A stretch of DNA of 64,000 nt from assembly GCF_032062135.1 (NCBI RefSeq), contig NC_092859.1, positions 45,689,604 through 45,753,603 of the forward strand, read 5' to 3'. Origin of the DNA: Pyxicephalus adspersus. Taxonomy: Eukaryota; Chordata; Amphibia; Anura; Pyxicephalidae. The number at the start of each line of letters is the position of its first letter. The stretch's first letter is position 1. The notes beneath the pieces are model-generated. The model had not been told where the DNA came from, made no database searches, and saw nothing but the letters and a program-made list of their open reading frames with translations. The translations under genes and the position numbers were made by a program. This document shows positions 24,540-36,054 of this stretch, in pieces.

Positions 24540-25490
24540 CTATGACCTCTTAAGTGACTGATCATTGATCATTGCCAGACAGGCCCTGGGATGTACACAT
24601 GGTTGAAACATTTTTTTTACATTTCTATATCCCAGTTGCTGGATATAGCATATAGCTTCTCCCAGAAAAACACTCCTGGTGCTTCTTATAGAGAAATGTT
24701 TTTTAGCCTTTTTATGGCAGTTATGTCTCATCTTTAAAAACCTATTACAATCATATTTACAATTATATTTCAATTTCTTTATCATATTTTCTGATGATGT
24801 CAGGTCATTTGAAATGTTTGAGACAGGTAGTTCACTACACTCACACATCTTCTAATTCTATTCCATTGTCATCTGATTGGGCAGTTCTAGGCATTATTAG
24901 TTATGATGGGGTTCAGTACATTAAAGGTACTAGACGATTGGCCCTAATTATCCCAGCTCTTGATAGGAAGACAATCCTCTATTGTTGGCTTTCATCCATG
25001 CCTACAACCATGTATTTCTTGTTCCTAACCAAACTACAGATTTCATTGGGACTTCCCTACAAAAAGAGCAGTGGAAATACCTTCCTTGAAACCTGGGAAA
25101 GCTTCATCTCTACACCTAGCCTGAGCACAAGACAACAGTTTCAGAAGTGTTTTCAGCATATGACATTTTATTTATACAGATTTCTAGAGAGAGATTTCTG
25201 TATAATCCCCACAATTTCCAGTCCAAATCAAATTCCAATACAATCATATATTGCTTCCTGTGGTGCTACCAGTTGCAAATCTGCCTTATTTCCTTTTTTG
25301 CAGGTTTTGGTCAGTTTTACTTTACTTTTTGTTGTTACATGTTAAGAGAACTTTTCCTATTGCACAATACATTTTAAAAGCTTCCAATTTTTTAATTTTC
25401 CTAGCCAGACCTGTGCATGTTAATGCTATGTTTGAAATGTTTTCTATGTTCTATTTTATGAACCACAATAAAAAATGTATTTTTTTAAAA
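24540..25490 (+). mobile_element. 3' end of an L1-like retrotransposon (relic)
   Basis: The plus-strand frame at 24794-25345 resembles the tail of L1-type ORF2: RLALIIPALDRKTILYCW (compare 'aaarxxIaxxW'), then a short spacer and NTFLETWESFI (compare 'FxxtWxpfi'). Upstream frames are broken. The segment ends in AATAAAAAATG and A/T-rich sequence near 25468-25492, as expected for a LINE 3' end. It is not a host gene: there is no start context, splice signals or partner exons. A second relic with the same orientation lies at 15590-16330. Confidence 0.5.
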
Positions 25491-26349
25491 AATATATATA
25501 TTTAGCTATTTACCTGGAGTTCATCTTTAACCCAAGCTCTCCATAAAGAAGCAATCATAATGATAAATGGAAAGACACTAAGCATTTTTTGTAGAAATAG
25601 GACCTTACACTGTTTCTTGTACTTGCACAACACATTACAGTCAGGTTGCACAACGCTTTTATGATGAGCTATGAAATTTCAACAACCAAATGATATTGCT
25701 TGTTTTTTATCTCATAAGGGTAAGGCTATCTGTTCCTTAGTGTTGCATAAAATGCCAGATCACAAGTTAGAAAGGACAATTTATGTCCATTCATATAGAC
25801 AAGAAAATGCACTGTTGGGGTGATCAAAACACTATGGAATGGCAGAGCAAACATTATAGATTTGTTAAATGTGAACGCACAAAACTAAATTTCAAACCAT
25901 AAATTGAATATGATTCATTGAAAAAAAATCTTACGAAGACTACTGAAATTTAGAAAGACAGTTATTCTAAATTAGAAAATCACCTCTACGTAATGTTTAA
26001 TTTTAGAATTTATATGTCCCCTTACTTGTAAATGCATTAGGAAATGCTTTTCAAAGAATAGTGCATTACATAGAATATTGTAAAACAGACATATTGTAAA
26101 AAACTTAGGTTATTTATTTTTGGTATTAGTGAAATTGAAATAAACCAATTTAAGGTTTTGATGGGCCCCTAAATTAGGTAATGAAACTGTTGTAACTAAA
26201 AGGTCCTAAAATGATTATGGCAAAAATTAGTTAAAACTTGAGATACCTATTCACTAGTTCAAAAATGAAATACAGTTTTTAAACAATGTGTAATAGACTA
26301 AAAAACATATTAATGCTTCTAAAACCAAAAATCTGTAACCAAAACTTAC
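25491..26349. other. Inter-exon DNA, nothing recognised
   Basis: AT-rich, with no gene, promoter block or defined repeat. Confidence 0.4.
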
Positions 26350-28337
26350 CTTGCTTGGATCGTTCAGGCAGCTTGTATCTGAGGAGGTGTCATTGTCTTT
26401 AACTAGTTCTTGTAACTGTGGGAAATCCAGAGACTGCAGGAAAGCAGAATCCCGCTGTTGTGGGGCTGGGGGTACATTAGTTTGGTAAAATTGTCCTTGT
26501 CCTCCTGGAGGAACCATCCTGACCTCCATGTATTTTAGGGTTCCATCCGTGTTCAGGAATAAAGCTGGCTGATACTGATCTGTGTATGACTTCGTGTCTG
26601 ATCCACTAAGATAGCAGCAACTACTACTATAACCATAACTTTCCCTCCTCAGACATCTGACCAGTAATATAATGAAAGTCACAAGGGAAACTAAACTGAT
26701 AGCTACAAGGGAAACAATTAAGTATAAAGTCATATCTGATGGTGGTTTGGAATTTCGGAGGAAATCTCCAGATATTTGTCTTTTTTCCATTACAATATCA
26801 TCTGCTATAGTGACAAGTACAGTAACAGAAGTAGATAATGGAGGATCCCCATGATCACTGATAGTGATAATCAGCTGTTGCTCTGTATTTTCTGCTTCCT
26901 GAAGTCTTTGTACAGTTCTAACCTCTCCTGTATGTTTAGATACTTGGAACATTGCAGAACTGCTGGTGTCAATAAGGTTATAGGCCAGCCAAGCATTGTG
27001 ACCAGAGTCCAGATCTACTGCGGTCAGTTTGGTCACCAGATATCCGGCACTTGTAGATTTTGGGATTCTCTCTTGGACAATGAGATCCTCTGAGTGTTCT
27101 GGATACAGCAGGGTTGGGGAGTTGTCATTTGTATCCAATATGAAAATAAAGACAGGGACAGTGGAAAATAACTTTGGAGATCCAGAATCCTCCACTTTTA
27201 TGTTGATTTGTAAAGTCTGCAAATGCTCATAGTCAAAGGAACGCTGAGCATATATATCACCAGTATTAGAATTAATATAAACAAAAGAGGATACAGAAGA
27301 TCCATCTACCTGAGTCTCCACTATGGAGAAAACCAGATCAGAATTAACCCCCTCATCTGTATCAGTAGCAGACACTGTACACAGAAGAGTCCCCGGGTCA
27401 CTATTCTCCTTAATGAAAACATTATAGGTAGATTGTGTAAATGTTGGGGCATTATCATTAACATCAGAAACCCTGAGAATAACAGTTGTCTTACTGGACA
27501 GAGGTGGAGAGCCCAAATCAGTGGCTGTCAGCTCTATAGAGTATTGGGATATTTTTTCTCTATCCAGAATCCCATCAGTAACCATTGAATAATGCTTTTT
27601 AATATTTCTGATTTTGAAAGGAATATTGGGAGTTATGTGTACTTCTGTTTCCCCATTTTTCCCTGAATCTTTGTCTCTGACATTGATAACTCCCAAAACA
27701 GTTTCCAAAGGAACATTTTCTGGAATCTCATTCGTCACTGATACAAAACTAATTTCAGGATAATTGTCATTTATATCCTCTATTTTTACATGAACCAAAC
27801 AGTCACCTTCCAATTTAGGAAGTCCTTTGTCCACTGCTTTGACAGAAAGTTCATAAAGATTCTGCTCTTCATAATCTATGGACCCAATAATGTAAATTTC
27901 ACCATTTTGCTTATTTAAAGCAAATAGCCTTCTTGCAGGTTTAGATGTATGACCGTCAAAATAATATTCTATTTCACCATTTGCATTCTCATCTGGGTCT
28001 GTTGCATTTAATTTTATTATTACGGTATTAAAGGGAAGATTCTCCTTCAGACTGATTTTATAAACTGACTGATTAAATATTGGTGGGTTGTCATTAATAT
28101 CTAATACCTTTATTGTGATATGACATGATCCTGATCTCGCTGGTTCTCCACCATCTATAGCAGTGAGAATAAGATTGTGTTCTTGTTTTTCCTCCCTATC
28201 TAACACCTTCTCTAATATGGATCAGACTCCTCCACAATAGAATAACGAAGCTGCCCAGAGACCCAGCCCCAGCTACAAAGGAGAAGGGAGAAAGCTACTT
28301 GCCATTTCCAACAACGAGAGCAGCTTCCCCTGTCCAT
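26350..28337 (-). pseudogene. Gamma-protocadherin variable exon with 5' deletion (most of EC1-EC2 lost)
   Basis: ATG 28337 opens MDRGSCSRCWKWQVAF and the usual signal peptide, then QLRYSIVEESDP. There the sequence jumps to the end of EC2 (EKVLDREEKQEH) and reads an immediate in-frame TAG. EC3-EC6, the membrane helix and the tail follow in another frame without further damage down to the donor (AAG, then GTAAGT) at 26350. The exon is 1988 bp, about 457 bp short. The long 3' frame has no ATG at its head (its first codon is GTG), so it is not an independent gene. EC3 is nearly identical to that of 19849-22293, so the deletion is recent. The tail and EC6 are well preserved. Confidence 0.85.
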
Positions 28338-28505
28338 ATCTTAGACAATTGAGCTTGAATTTTATGTAACATAGATCCTTTGTAATCCAGAAAGCTTTGA
28401 AAATATTAGTATATCCTTCCACCTTGAAAATCCATTAGAGCCATAAAAAAGCAAACATCCATGAGAATCTCATCTCGAAGCTGCAGCCTTTGTGTGTTAG
28501 AAAAA

Positions 28506-28614
28506 TGATGGGAGGGTGAATCACTGAGCCAGGGGGTGGAGAGTGCAGGCTAAGCCTGAACTGATCTATTGCTGTATCTTAATGTGAATAAATGACAACA
28601 GTGACCTCTTCTGG
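28506..28614 (-). promoter_or_regulatory. Variable-exon promoter: conserved block plus CTCF-like site
   Basis: The conserved block is at 28506-28542 (with agggggtggag instead of agggggaggag). The CTCF-like 14-mer CCAGAAGAGGTCAC (minus strand) is at 28601-28614, 12 of 14 by eye. It is preserved upstream of a broken exon. Confidence 0.65.
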
Positions 28615-28763
28615 TTAAATGTTATAACTTCAGCTTTACTAAGTATCCTTTATGTCCTTATTTGTATTTTAAATACTAGCAATAATCATTTTACTTTAAA
28701 AATAGTGTCTACTTTAATCAATTAATATTATATGTAGTATAATATAATCAATATATATTATAT

Positions 28764-28806
<43 letters not shown>

Positions 28807-30383
28807 TATATATCAATATATATATGAAAAAGGAAAGTGTTGTGTACATTAAATACTTGTTTTTGAATGCAGCACTTTTAAAGAGAACGTAAACTCCCTT
28901 TTTTCTTAATATAATTTTTACCTTGTAAATGTATATATGATTTATTGGGTTACAGAACAATCCAATTACATTTAAAACCACATGCTGAAATATATTTAAC
29001 TTTTTTTGGGGGGGGCAGATTATTTAATTTTACATTTTTGAAACTTGTACTGTTTTGAAACTCTTCTTTCGTTCCCATTTAAAGAAAGGTGAAAAAAAAA
29101 AGTTTAGACTTTTCATACATTTTACTACGTTTTTAGTAAAATGATCACTTTTGCTTATAGAGAGTTATTATGTGTATTTTTTCTGGGTGCAGATCTGGTT
29201 ACAACAATACTAATAATAAAACAATACAACCTGTAGTAACCATTTATGTTCCCTATATCACATTCAACAATCTAACCTTGGTACACTGTAAATTTATTTG
29301 ATAAAAGGTATGTTTTTACACAATAAAAGAATACCTTTTTTAATAATATTGTTAAAAATATACTTCTTAGACAGTTCTTGGTATGGTTGTATGGGTATTT
29401 GTACTTTTAGGTCCCTTTCAAGGGATGTTCATTGAAAGTTTCTTTATTTAAAACAAATTCAGATTTTCTTTTAGTTATTTACCAATATACATTTAATGTA
29501 AGACAAAGGATTCTTACAAGAATATGGGCTGTCTAAAGTTCAAGTTTTGCTAAGTTTAGGCTTTTTATTGATTTGGGGTCAGTAAAAGTTATATGTGATT
29601 ATTTAATCATTTTTTCAGATGGACATCAATTTCACTGATGAAAATGTATCTTCTCCAGCCTTAGAGGGCTTTAAGAAAACAGGCCCAGTTTGTTTTAAAG
29701 GGCAAATAATGTATGCATAAACTCTTTTGTTAAGATAATTTAGAATCAAATAGATTCTCATTGGTTTAGACAGGGAGTGGAGGAGTAGCAGGGAACGCAG
29801 GGCTAGTAATATAGCCAAAGGCTTCCTTATTAATTCACATAGAAGGCCAAATGATAAATATGTACTCATTGGAATATAAATCAACGTCTAGCCCACTGTC
29901 ACATTGTTATGTTTTCATGTATCATGTACTGTCTAAGTTGCTTTTTTTTAGTAAAATAATGCTTAGTTAATATGTGTACAGAAAAGGCAACAATAAGTAT
30001 GAAGTAACAGAGCAACATACAACACAACAGATCCATCATGAAAGCAATAACAACTACAACCATGCAATGTGTTTTGAATGAAAATATAAATGGCATTTTT
30101 ACACCTACAGTATTTAGTTATTCTGGAACATTATCCATTTTATGTATGTGCCCAAATATACAGACACATGATCAAACATGTTTTATAAAGGATGGATTGA
30201 CTGCACAGATCATATTGGAAAAGAAAATTCACATATCATCAAAGTAAAACACATACATTGTATTTGTTCATAGTTAAAACACACAATTATAACCAATATA
30301 ATACATAGTTAATATTAAAAAATATTTTATAACCTTAATATGTGACCTGTGAAATACACTCTGTTTATTTAAAACCAACTCAC
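28615..30383. other. Inter-exon DNA with TA tract and a MITE fragment
   Basis: A (TA)n tract lies at about 28767-28802. About 29619-29687 is a partial copy of the palindromic MITE also seen at 50608-51075 (actgatgaaaatgtatcttc, then gctttaagaaaacaggccc). The remainder is AT-rich and shows no gene. Confidence 0.45.
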
Positions 30384-32431
30384 CTTACTTGGATCATTCA
30401 GGCAGCTTGCATCCGATGTGCTATCATTGTCTTTAACTAGTTCCCGTAACTGTGGAAAATCCAGATATTGCAGAAAAGCAGAATCCCGCTGTTGTGGTGC
30501 TGGGGGCACATTTGTTTGGTAACATTGTCCCTGTGCTCCTGGAGGAACCATCCTGACTTCCATGTATTTTAAGGTTCCATCTGTGTTCAGGAATAGAGCT
30601 GGCTGATACTGATCACTGTATATTTTTGAATCAGATCCATTAGGAAAACAGCATCTGTTGCTATAACCATAACTTTCCTTCCTTAGACATCTCACCAGTA
30701 AAATAATAAATGTCACAAGGGAAACTAAACTGATAGCCACAAGAGAAACAATTAAATATAAAGTCATATCTGATGGTGGTTTAACATTTCTTATAAAATC
30801 ACCAGATTTTGGTCTTTCTATTACAACCTCATCTGCTATACTGACAATTATAGTGACTGTAGTAGATAATGGAGGATCCCCATGATCACTGACAGTGATA
30901 ACAAGTTGCTGATCTGTATGTTCAATTTCATGAAATCCTCGTATAGTCCTGACTTCTCCTGTGTGTTTAGACACTTGGAACAGTGCAGAACTACCAGGGT
31001 CAATGAGGTTAAAGGCCAACCAGGCATTGTGACCAGAGTCCAGATCTACTGCTGTCAGTAGGTAGATTGTGTAAATGTTGGGGCATTATCATTAACATCA
31101 GAAACCCTGAGAATAACAGTTGTCTTACTGGACAGAGGTGGAGAGCCCAAATCCGTGGCCGTCAGCTCTATAGTGTATTCAGATATTTTTTCTCTATCCA
31201 AAATCCCATCAGTGACCAACGAATAGCGATTTGTATTAGTTATGGTTTTGAAAGGCAAGTGTGGTGATATATCCAGTATTATTTCACCATTTTTCCCAGA
31301 ATCCTTATCATTGACATTAATAAACCCCACAATTGTTCCTAATGGTGTATTTTCTGGAATCTCATTATTAACTGAGGAAAATGACATTTCAGGATAATTA
31401 TCATTTTCATCTTCTATTTCTATCTGAATAAGGCAATCTCCTTCCAGTTCAGGCACTCCCTTATCTACTGCCCTGATAGATAATTCATAAAAATTTAGTT
31501 CTTCGTAATCAATAACTCCACTTATATAAATTTCTCCTGTCTGCTCATTTAACTCAAATAATTTTCTTGCATATTTGGATGTGTGACTATCAAAGGAATA
31601 TTCAATGTCACCATTTATGCCTTCATCCACATCCTTTGCAACTAATTTTAGTATGACTTTATTTAAAGGGGGATTTTCCTTCAGGTTGATTTTATAAACT
31701 GATTGATTAAAGACTGGTGGGTTGTCATTAATATCTAATACTTTTATTGTGATATGACATGATCCTGATCTCGCTGGTTCTCCTCCATCTATAGCAGTCA
31801 GAATAAGATTATGTTCTTGTTTTTCCTCCCTGTCTAACACCTTCTCTAATATAAGCTGAGGGATGAGAGTGCCATCCTTACGATTTTTTACAGATAAAGA
31901 GAAATAAGGACTTGTACTTAATATATACTGGGCAACATCATTAACCCCAATATCCAAATCCTCTGCTATTTCTAAGGCATACCGTGCCCCAGGATTGGTA
32001 AATGCTTCTGAGATCTTTATAACATGATCACTAGCTGAGAATGAGGGAGAATTATCATTTATATCCAAAATTTTAATTTCAAGGCTAAAAAGCTCTAAAG
32101 GATTTTGAACAACAACTTCTAAATTCAATGTACATGTCAAACTGGACCCACACAAATTTTCTCTGTCAAGCCTGCTATTTACAAGCAATAATCCATTTTC
32201 AGGTTTTAAAATAAAATATTTGCTGTCCTTTGAATCCAAACGTAAATTGCGATGAAACAAATCTACAGATTTTAGACTCAAATCCTGAGCTACATTCCCA
32301 ACAACAGTCCCTGGATCAGACTCCTCCACAATAGAGTAATGAAGCTGCCCAGAGACCCAGCCCCAGCTACAAAGGAGAAGGGAGAAAGCTACTTGCCATT
32401 TCCAACAGTGACAGGATCCCCTGATGTCCAT
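30384..32431 (-). pseudogene. Gamma-protocadherin variable exon lacking EC5, stop at the junction
   Basis: ATG 32431 opens the signal peptide and complete EC1-EC4 (458 codons). The end of EC4 (TFTQSTY) is joined at 31058/31059 to the first strand of EC6, and the next codon in frame is TGA (31055-31057). EC6, the membrane helix and the tail continue in another frame to an intact donor (AAG, then GTGAGT) at 30384. The exon is 2048 bp, roughly 0.4 kb short. Its EC1 belongs with that of 33443-35890 (RLDRENLCGSSLTC). As it stands it could only encode a secreted EC1-EC4 fragment, and the premature stop would expose a spliced mRNA to nonsense-mediated decay. Oddity: DLSLKS where the family has DLGLK. 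Confidence 0.85.
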
Positions 32432-32589
32432 ATCTTAAATAGTATGTCCTTGTGTTTTGCATAGGTTATTTATAATCCATATGTCTCCGGTTTATATTTC
32501 CTCATTGCTAAAAATATCCATCCATACAAAAAATTTGTCCATAACATAAGCTTTTCGAAGCTGCAGCGTTCCTTTGTGTGTGAGGAGTG

Positions 32590-32697
32590 GTGGGAGGGTG
32601 AATCACTGAGCCAGGGGGAGGAGTGTGCAGTCTCCATTCTGTGTAAGCATATCTATAGCTTAAACCTTGACTAGAAGACGTTGCTGCCCTCTGGTGG
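32590..32697 (-). promoter_or_regulatory. Variable-exon promoter with a textbook CTCF motif
   Basis: The conserved block with tgaatcactgagcca is at 32590-32625. At 32684-32697 the minus strand reads CCACCAGAGGGCAG, 14 of 14 against CCASYAGRKGGCRS by eye. This is the best CTCF match in the window, oriented in the direction of transcription. It sits on a broken exon. Confidence 0.78.
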
Positions 32698-32908
32698 TTA
32701 ATAGTGTTTTTTTCAAATAGTAACTCAAAAAGCAAAAATAAAACACTCCTAAATTGCTCTTATTTGATATACAATAGTTAGGTCAAATCAATATGTTTGC
32801 CAAAATGTTTGTTTATACATAAAAAGGCAAGACAGAGCTTATTTCAGGGTAACAATGACATTTAGTAAACACACACTTGAAAGTTTAAAACCAAGTGTAA
32901 CTCCTGAA

Positions 32909-32959
<51 letters not shown>

Positions 32960-33442
32960 TAATATACCTTTTTCACTTCAGTAGGTACTTGTAGTCCCAC
33001 CTGTCCGTCATACACACTCTTCAAACACAAGAGCACAGGAATATTTGGGGAATGTTTGAGGGAATGTCAGATTCCATTTTATAAATAGAGCTTTACCCGT
33101 GGCGAGAGAGACATAAAATAAAACATGCACTGCTTATCATATTCTAGGCAAAAAAATTGAGTATTTCCAGAGTGTAGATGGATAGTTATTGTGCATAAAT
33201 CTACATACAGATAAATATGCCATTTCAGGACCGATATATATACATATTATTACATATTATCATGACATTCACTAAACCAAGAAATTATCTTCACCAACCA
33301 CAATAAGAAAAAGTTTGTATAGTACAATAGTTACTGCTATACATTTCAAGCTTTAGATATCCAGTACAAGATTCATACTATTGTGAAAGGTTTTATAATT
33401 TGTAATAGATTAATGCAAATAAAATAAAATGCTTCCACTCAC
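32698..33442. other. Inter-exon DNA with TA tract and a MITE fragment
   Basis: A (TA)n tract lies at about 32913-32956. At 33040-33095 the sequence ggaatgtttgagggaatgtc matches part of the palindromic element at 49412-49560. No gene was seen. Confidence 0.45.
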
Positions 33443-35890
33443 CTTGCTGCGATCATCCAGGCAGCTTGTATCAGATGGGATTGTCTCTGTATTCCTAACT
33501 AGATCTCTTAATTGGGGAAAATCCAGAGATTGCAAAAAAGCAGAATCCCGCTGCTGTGGGGCTGGGGGCACATTAGTTTGGTAACATTGGCCTTGTCCCC
33601 CTGGAGGAACCATCCTGACCTCCATGTATTTTAGGGTTCCATCTGTGTTCAGGAATAGAGCTGGCTGATACTGATCTGTATATGGTTTAGACTCAGATCC
33701 ACTTAAGAAGCAGCAACTGTTGCTATAGGCATAACTTTCCTTCCTCAGACATCTCACTAGTAATATAATGAAAGTCACAAGGGACACCAAACTGATAGCC
33801 ACAAGAGAAACTATTAGATATAAAGTCATATCTGATGGTGGTTTGGAGTTTGTTAGGAAATCTCCAGTTTTGGGTCTCTCTACCACAACATCATCTGCTA
33901 TACTGACAATAACAGTGACAGTGGTAGATAATGGAGGATCCCCATGATCATTTATAGAGATAATAAGATGCTGTTCTGTATTTTCCATTTCTTGAAACCT
34001 TTGCATAGTTCTGACCTCTCCTGTATGTTTAGATACTTGAAATAATAAGGAACTGCTGGGGTCAATGAGGCTAAAAGCCAACCAGGCATTGTGACCAGAG
34101 TCCAGATCTACTGCTGTCAGTTTGGTCACCAGATATCCAGAATGTGTAGACCTGGGGATTCTCTCTTGAACAATGAGATCCTCAGAATGCTCCGGATACA
34201 GCAGGGTGGGGGAGTTGTCATTTGTATCCAATATGAATATAAAAACAGGGACAGTAGAAAATAATTTTGGAGTTCCAGAATCCTCCACTTTTATAGTGAT
34301 TTTTAGAGTCTGAATGTGCTCATAGTCAAATGATCGCTGAGCATATATATCACCAGTATTAGAATTAATATAAACAAAAGAGGATATGGTGGAACCATCA
34401 ATCTGGGTCTCTACCATAGAGTAAACCAGATCAGAGTTATCCCCCCTATCTAAATCAACAGCAGCTACAGTACAAAGAAGAGTCCCTGGGTCACTGTTTT
34501 CTTTTATGAAAGCATTATAGGTAGATTGTGTAAATGTTGGGGCATTATCATTAACATCCGATACCCTTAGAATAACAGTTGTCTTACTGGACAATGCAGG
34601 AGAGCCTGAATCAGTAGCTGTCAGCTCAATAGTGTAGAGGGAAATATTTTCTCTGTCTAGATTCCCATCGGTAACCATTGCGTAACGATTTTTATTACTT
34701 TGGATCTTAAAAGGAACCTCTGGTGATATATTTAGCTGAATCTTTCCATTTTTGCCCGAATCATGGTCCCTCACGTTAATAAATCCTACAATAGTTCCTA
34801 ATGGTGTATTTTCAGGGATCTCACTATTAACTGCAGTAAATGATATTTCAGGATAATTGTCATTAGCATCTTCTATTTCAACCTGCACAAGGCTATTCCC
34901 CACCAATTCAGGCACTCCCTTATCTACTGCTCTAATCGATAATTCATAAAAATTCTGTTCCTCGTAATCCAAAAATCCACTAAGATGAATTTCTCCTGTC
35001 TGCTCATTTAAACCAAATGCTTTTCTTGCAAATTTGGACGTGTGGCTATCAAATGTATATTCAATGTCAGCATTAGCACCCTCATCCAGATCTGTAGCAT
35101 TTAATCTTAATATAACTGTATTTAAAGGGAGATTTTCGGGAAGGTTAATTTTATAAACTGATTGGTTAAATACAGGAGGATTATCATTAATATCCAACAC
35201 TGTTATTTTGATATGACATGATCCTGATCTCGCTGGCTCTCCTCCATCTATAGCAGTCAGAATAAGACTGTGTTCTTGTTTTTCCTCCCTGTCTAACACC
35301 TTCTCTAATATAAGCTGAGGGATGAGAGTTCCATCCTTACGATTCTTTACAGATAAAGAAAAATAAGGATTTGTATTTAATTTATATTGATTAACATCAT
35401 TAACACCAACATCCAAATCTTCTGCAGTTTCTAGGGCATACCAAGCACCCGGGCTTGTCACCAATTCTGTAATTTTTATTATAAAATTATCACTTGAAAA
35501 TATGGGAGGATTATCATTTATATCCAAAATTTCTATTTCAAGGCTAAAAAGCTCCAAAGGATTTTCAGCAACCACCTCTATACTCAATATACAGCTCAGA
35601 CTGGATCCACACAGATTCTCTCTGTCAATTCTGGTATTCAGTAGCAAAGCACCATTTTCTGGTTTTATAACAAAATATTTGTTTTTTTTAGATTCTAAAT
35701 GTAACCTACGGTGAGGCAATTCTGCAATTTTAAGACCCAAATCTTGAGCTACATTCCCCACAATAGTTCCTAGAACAGACTCCTCCACAATAGAATAGCG
35801 AAGCTGCCCTGAGACCCAGCCCCAACAACAAAGGAGAAAAGAGAAAGCTACTTGCCATTTCCAACACTGCCAGAACCCTCTGCTGTCCAT
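33443..35890 (-). CDS. pcdhg: Protocadherin gamma (C5-like) variable exon, intact
   Basis: An open frame of 816 residues to the donor (AAG, then GTGAGT). The signal peptide is 1-28 (MDSRGFWQCWKWQ start). EC1 has its CX5C loop at C94-C100 (CGSSLSC), EC2-EC6 have full calcium motifs, the membrane helix is about 690-712 and the tail 713-816 (TLKYMEV, NVPPAPQQRDSAFLQ, ending CLDDRSK). It is the most upstream intact member of the array and the most diverged in EC1 and EC5 (VAAVDLDRGDNSDLVYSMVE). One unusual site is VEESVLG, where the siblings have VEESDPG. EC1 type groups it with the broken exon at 30384-32431. Confidence 0.93.
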
Positions 35891-36054
35891 ATCTTAAAAG
35901 GTATTTCTTAAAATTTCACATGCATTGGATATAATCCATATGGTTCTAGGTTAGATATTCATATTCCCACCAGTGAAAATATTCATCGGTATAATGAAAT
36001 ACATCCCTGGGATTAGCATCAGAGGTGCAGCTTTCCTTTGTGTGTGAGAAAAGA

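Noticed and set aside
24794..25345. A 183-residue novel protein on the plus strand
   Set aside because: It looks like an eroded L1-type ORF2 C-terminus followed by an A-rich 3' end, with no start context or neighbouring exons.
26254..28206. A separate 650-residue protocadherin gene lacking EC1-EC2
   Set aside because: Its first codon is GTG, it has no signal peptide in frame, and the true ATG (28337) lies just upstream in another frame. It is the 3' part of a deleted exon.
4277..32431. Dismissing all deletions as short-read assembly collapses
   Set aside because: Collapse of paralogues would join copies within long identical stretches. Here junctions join non-homologous points with 0-2 shared bases. 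Assembly error still cannot be ruled out without reads.
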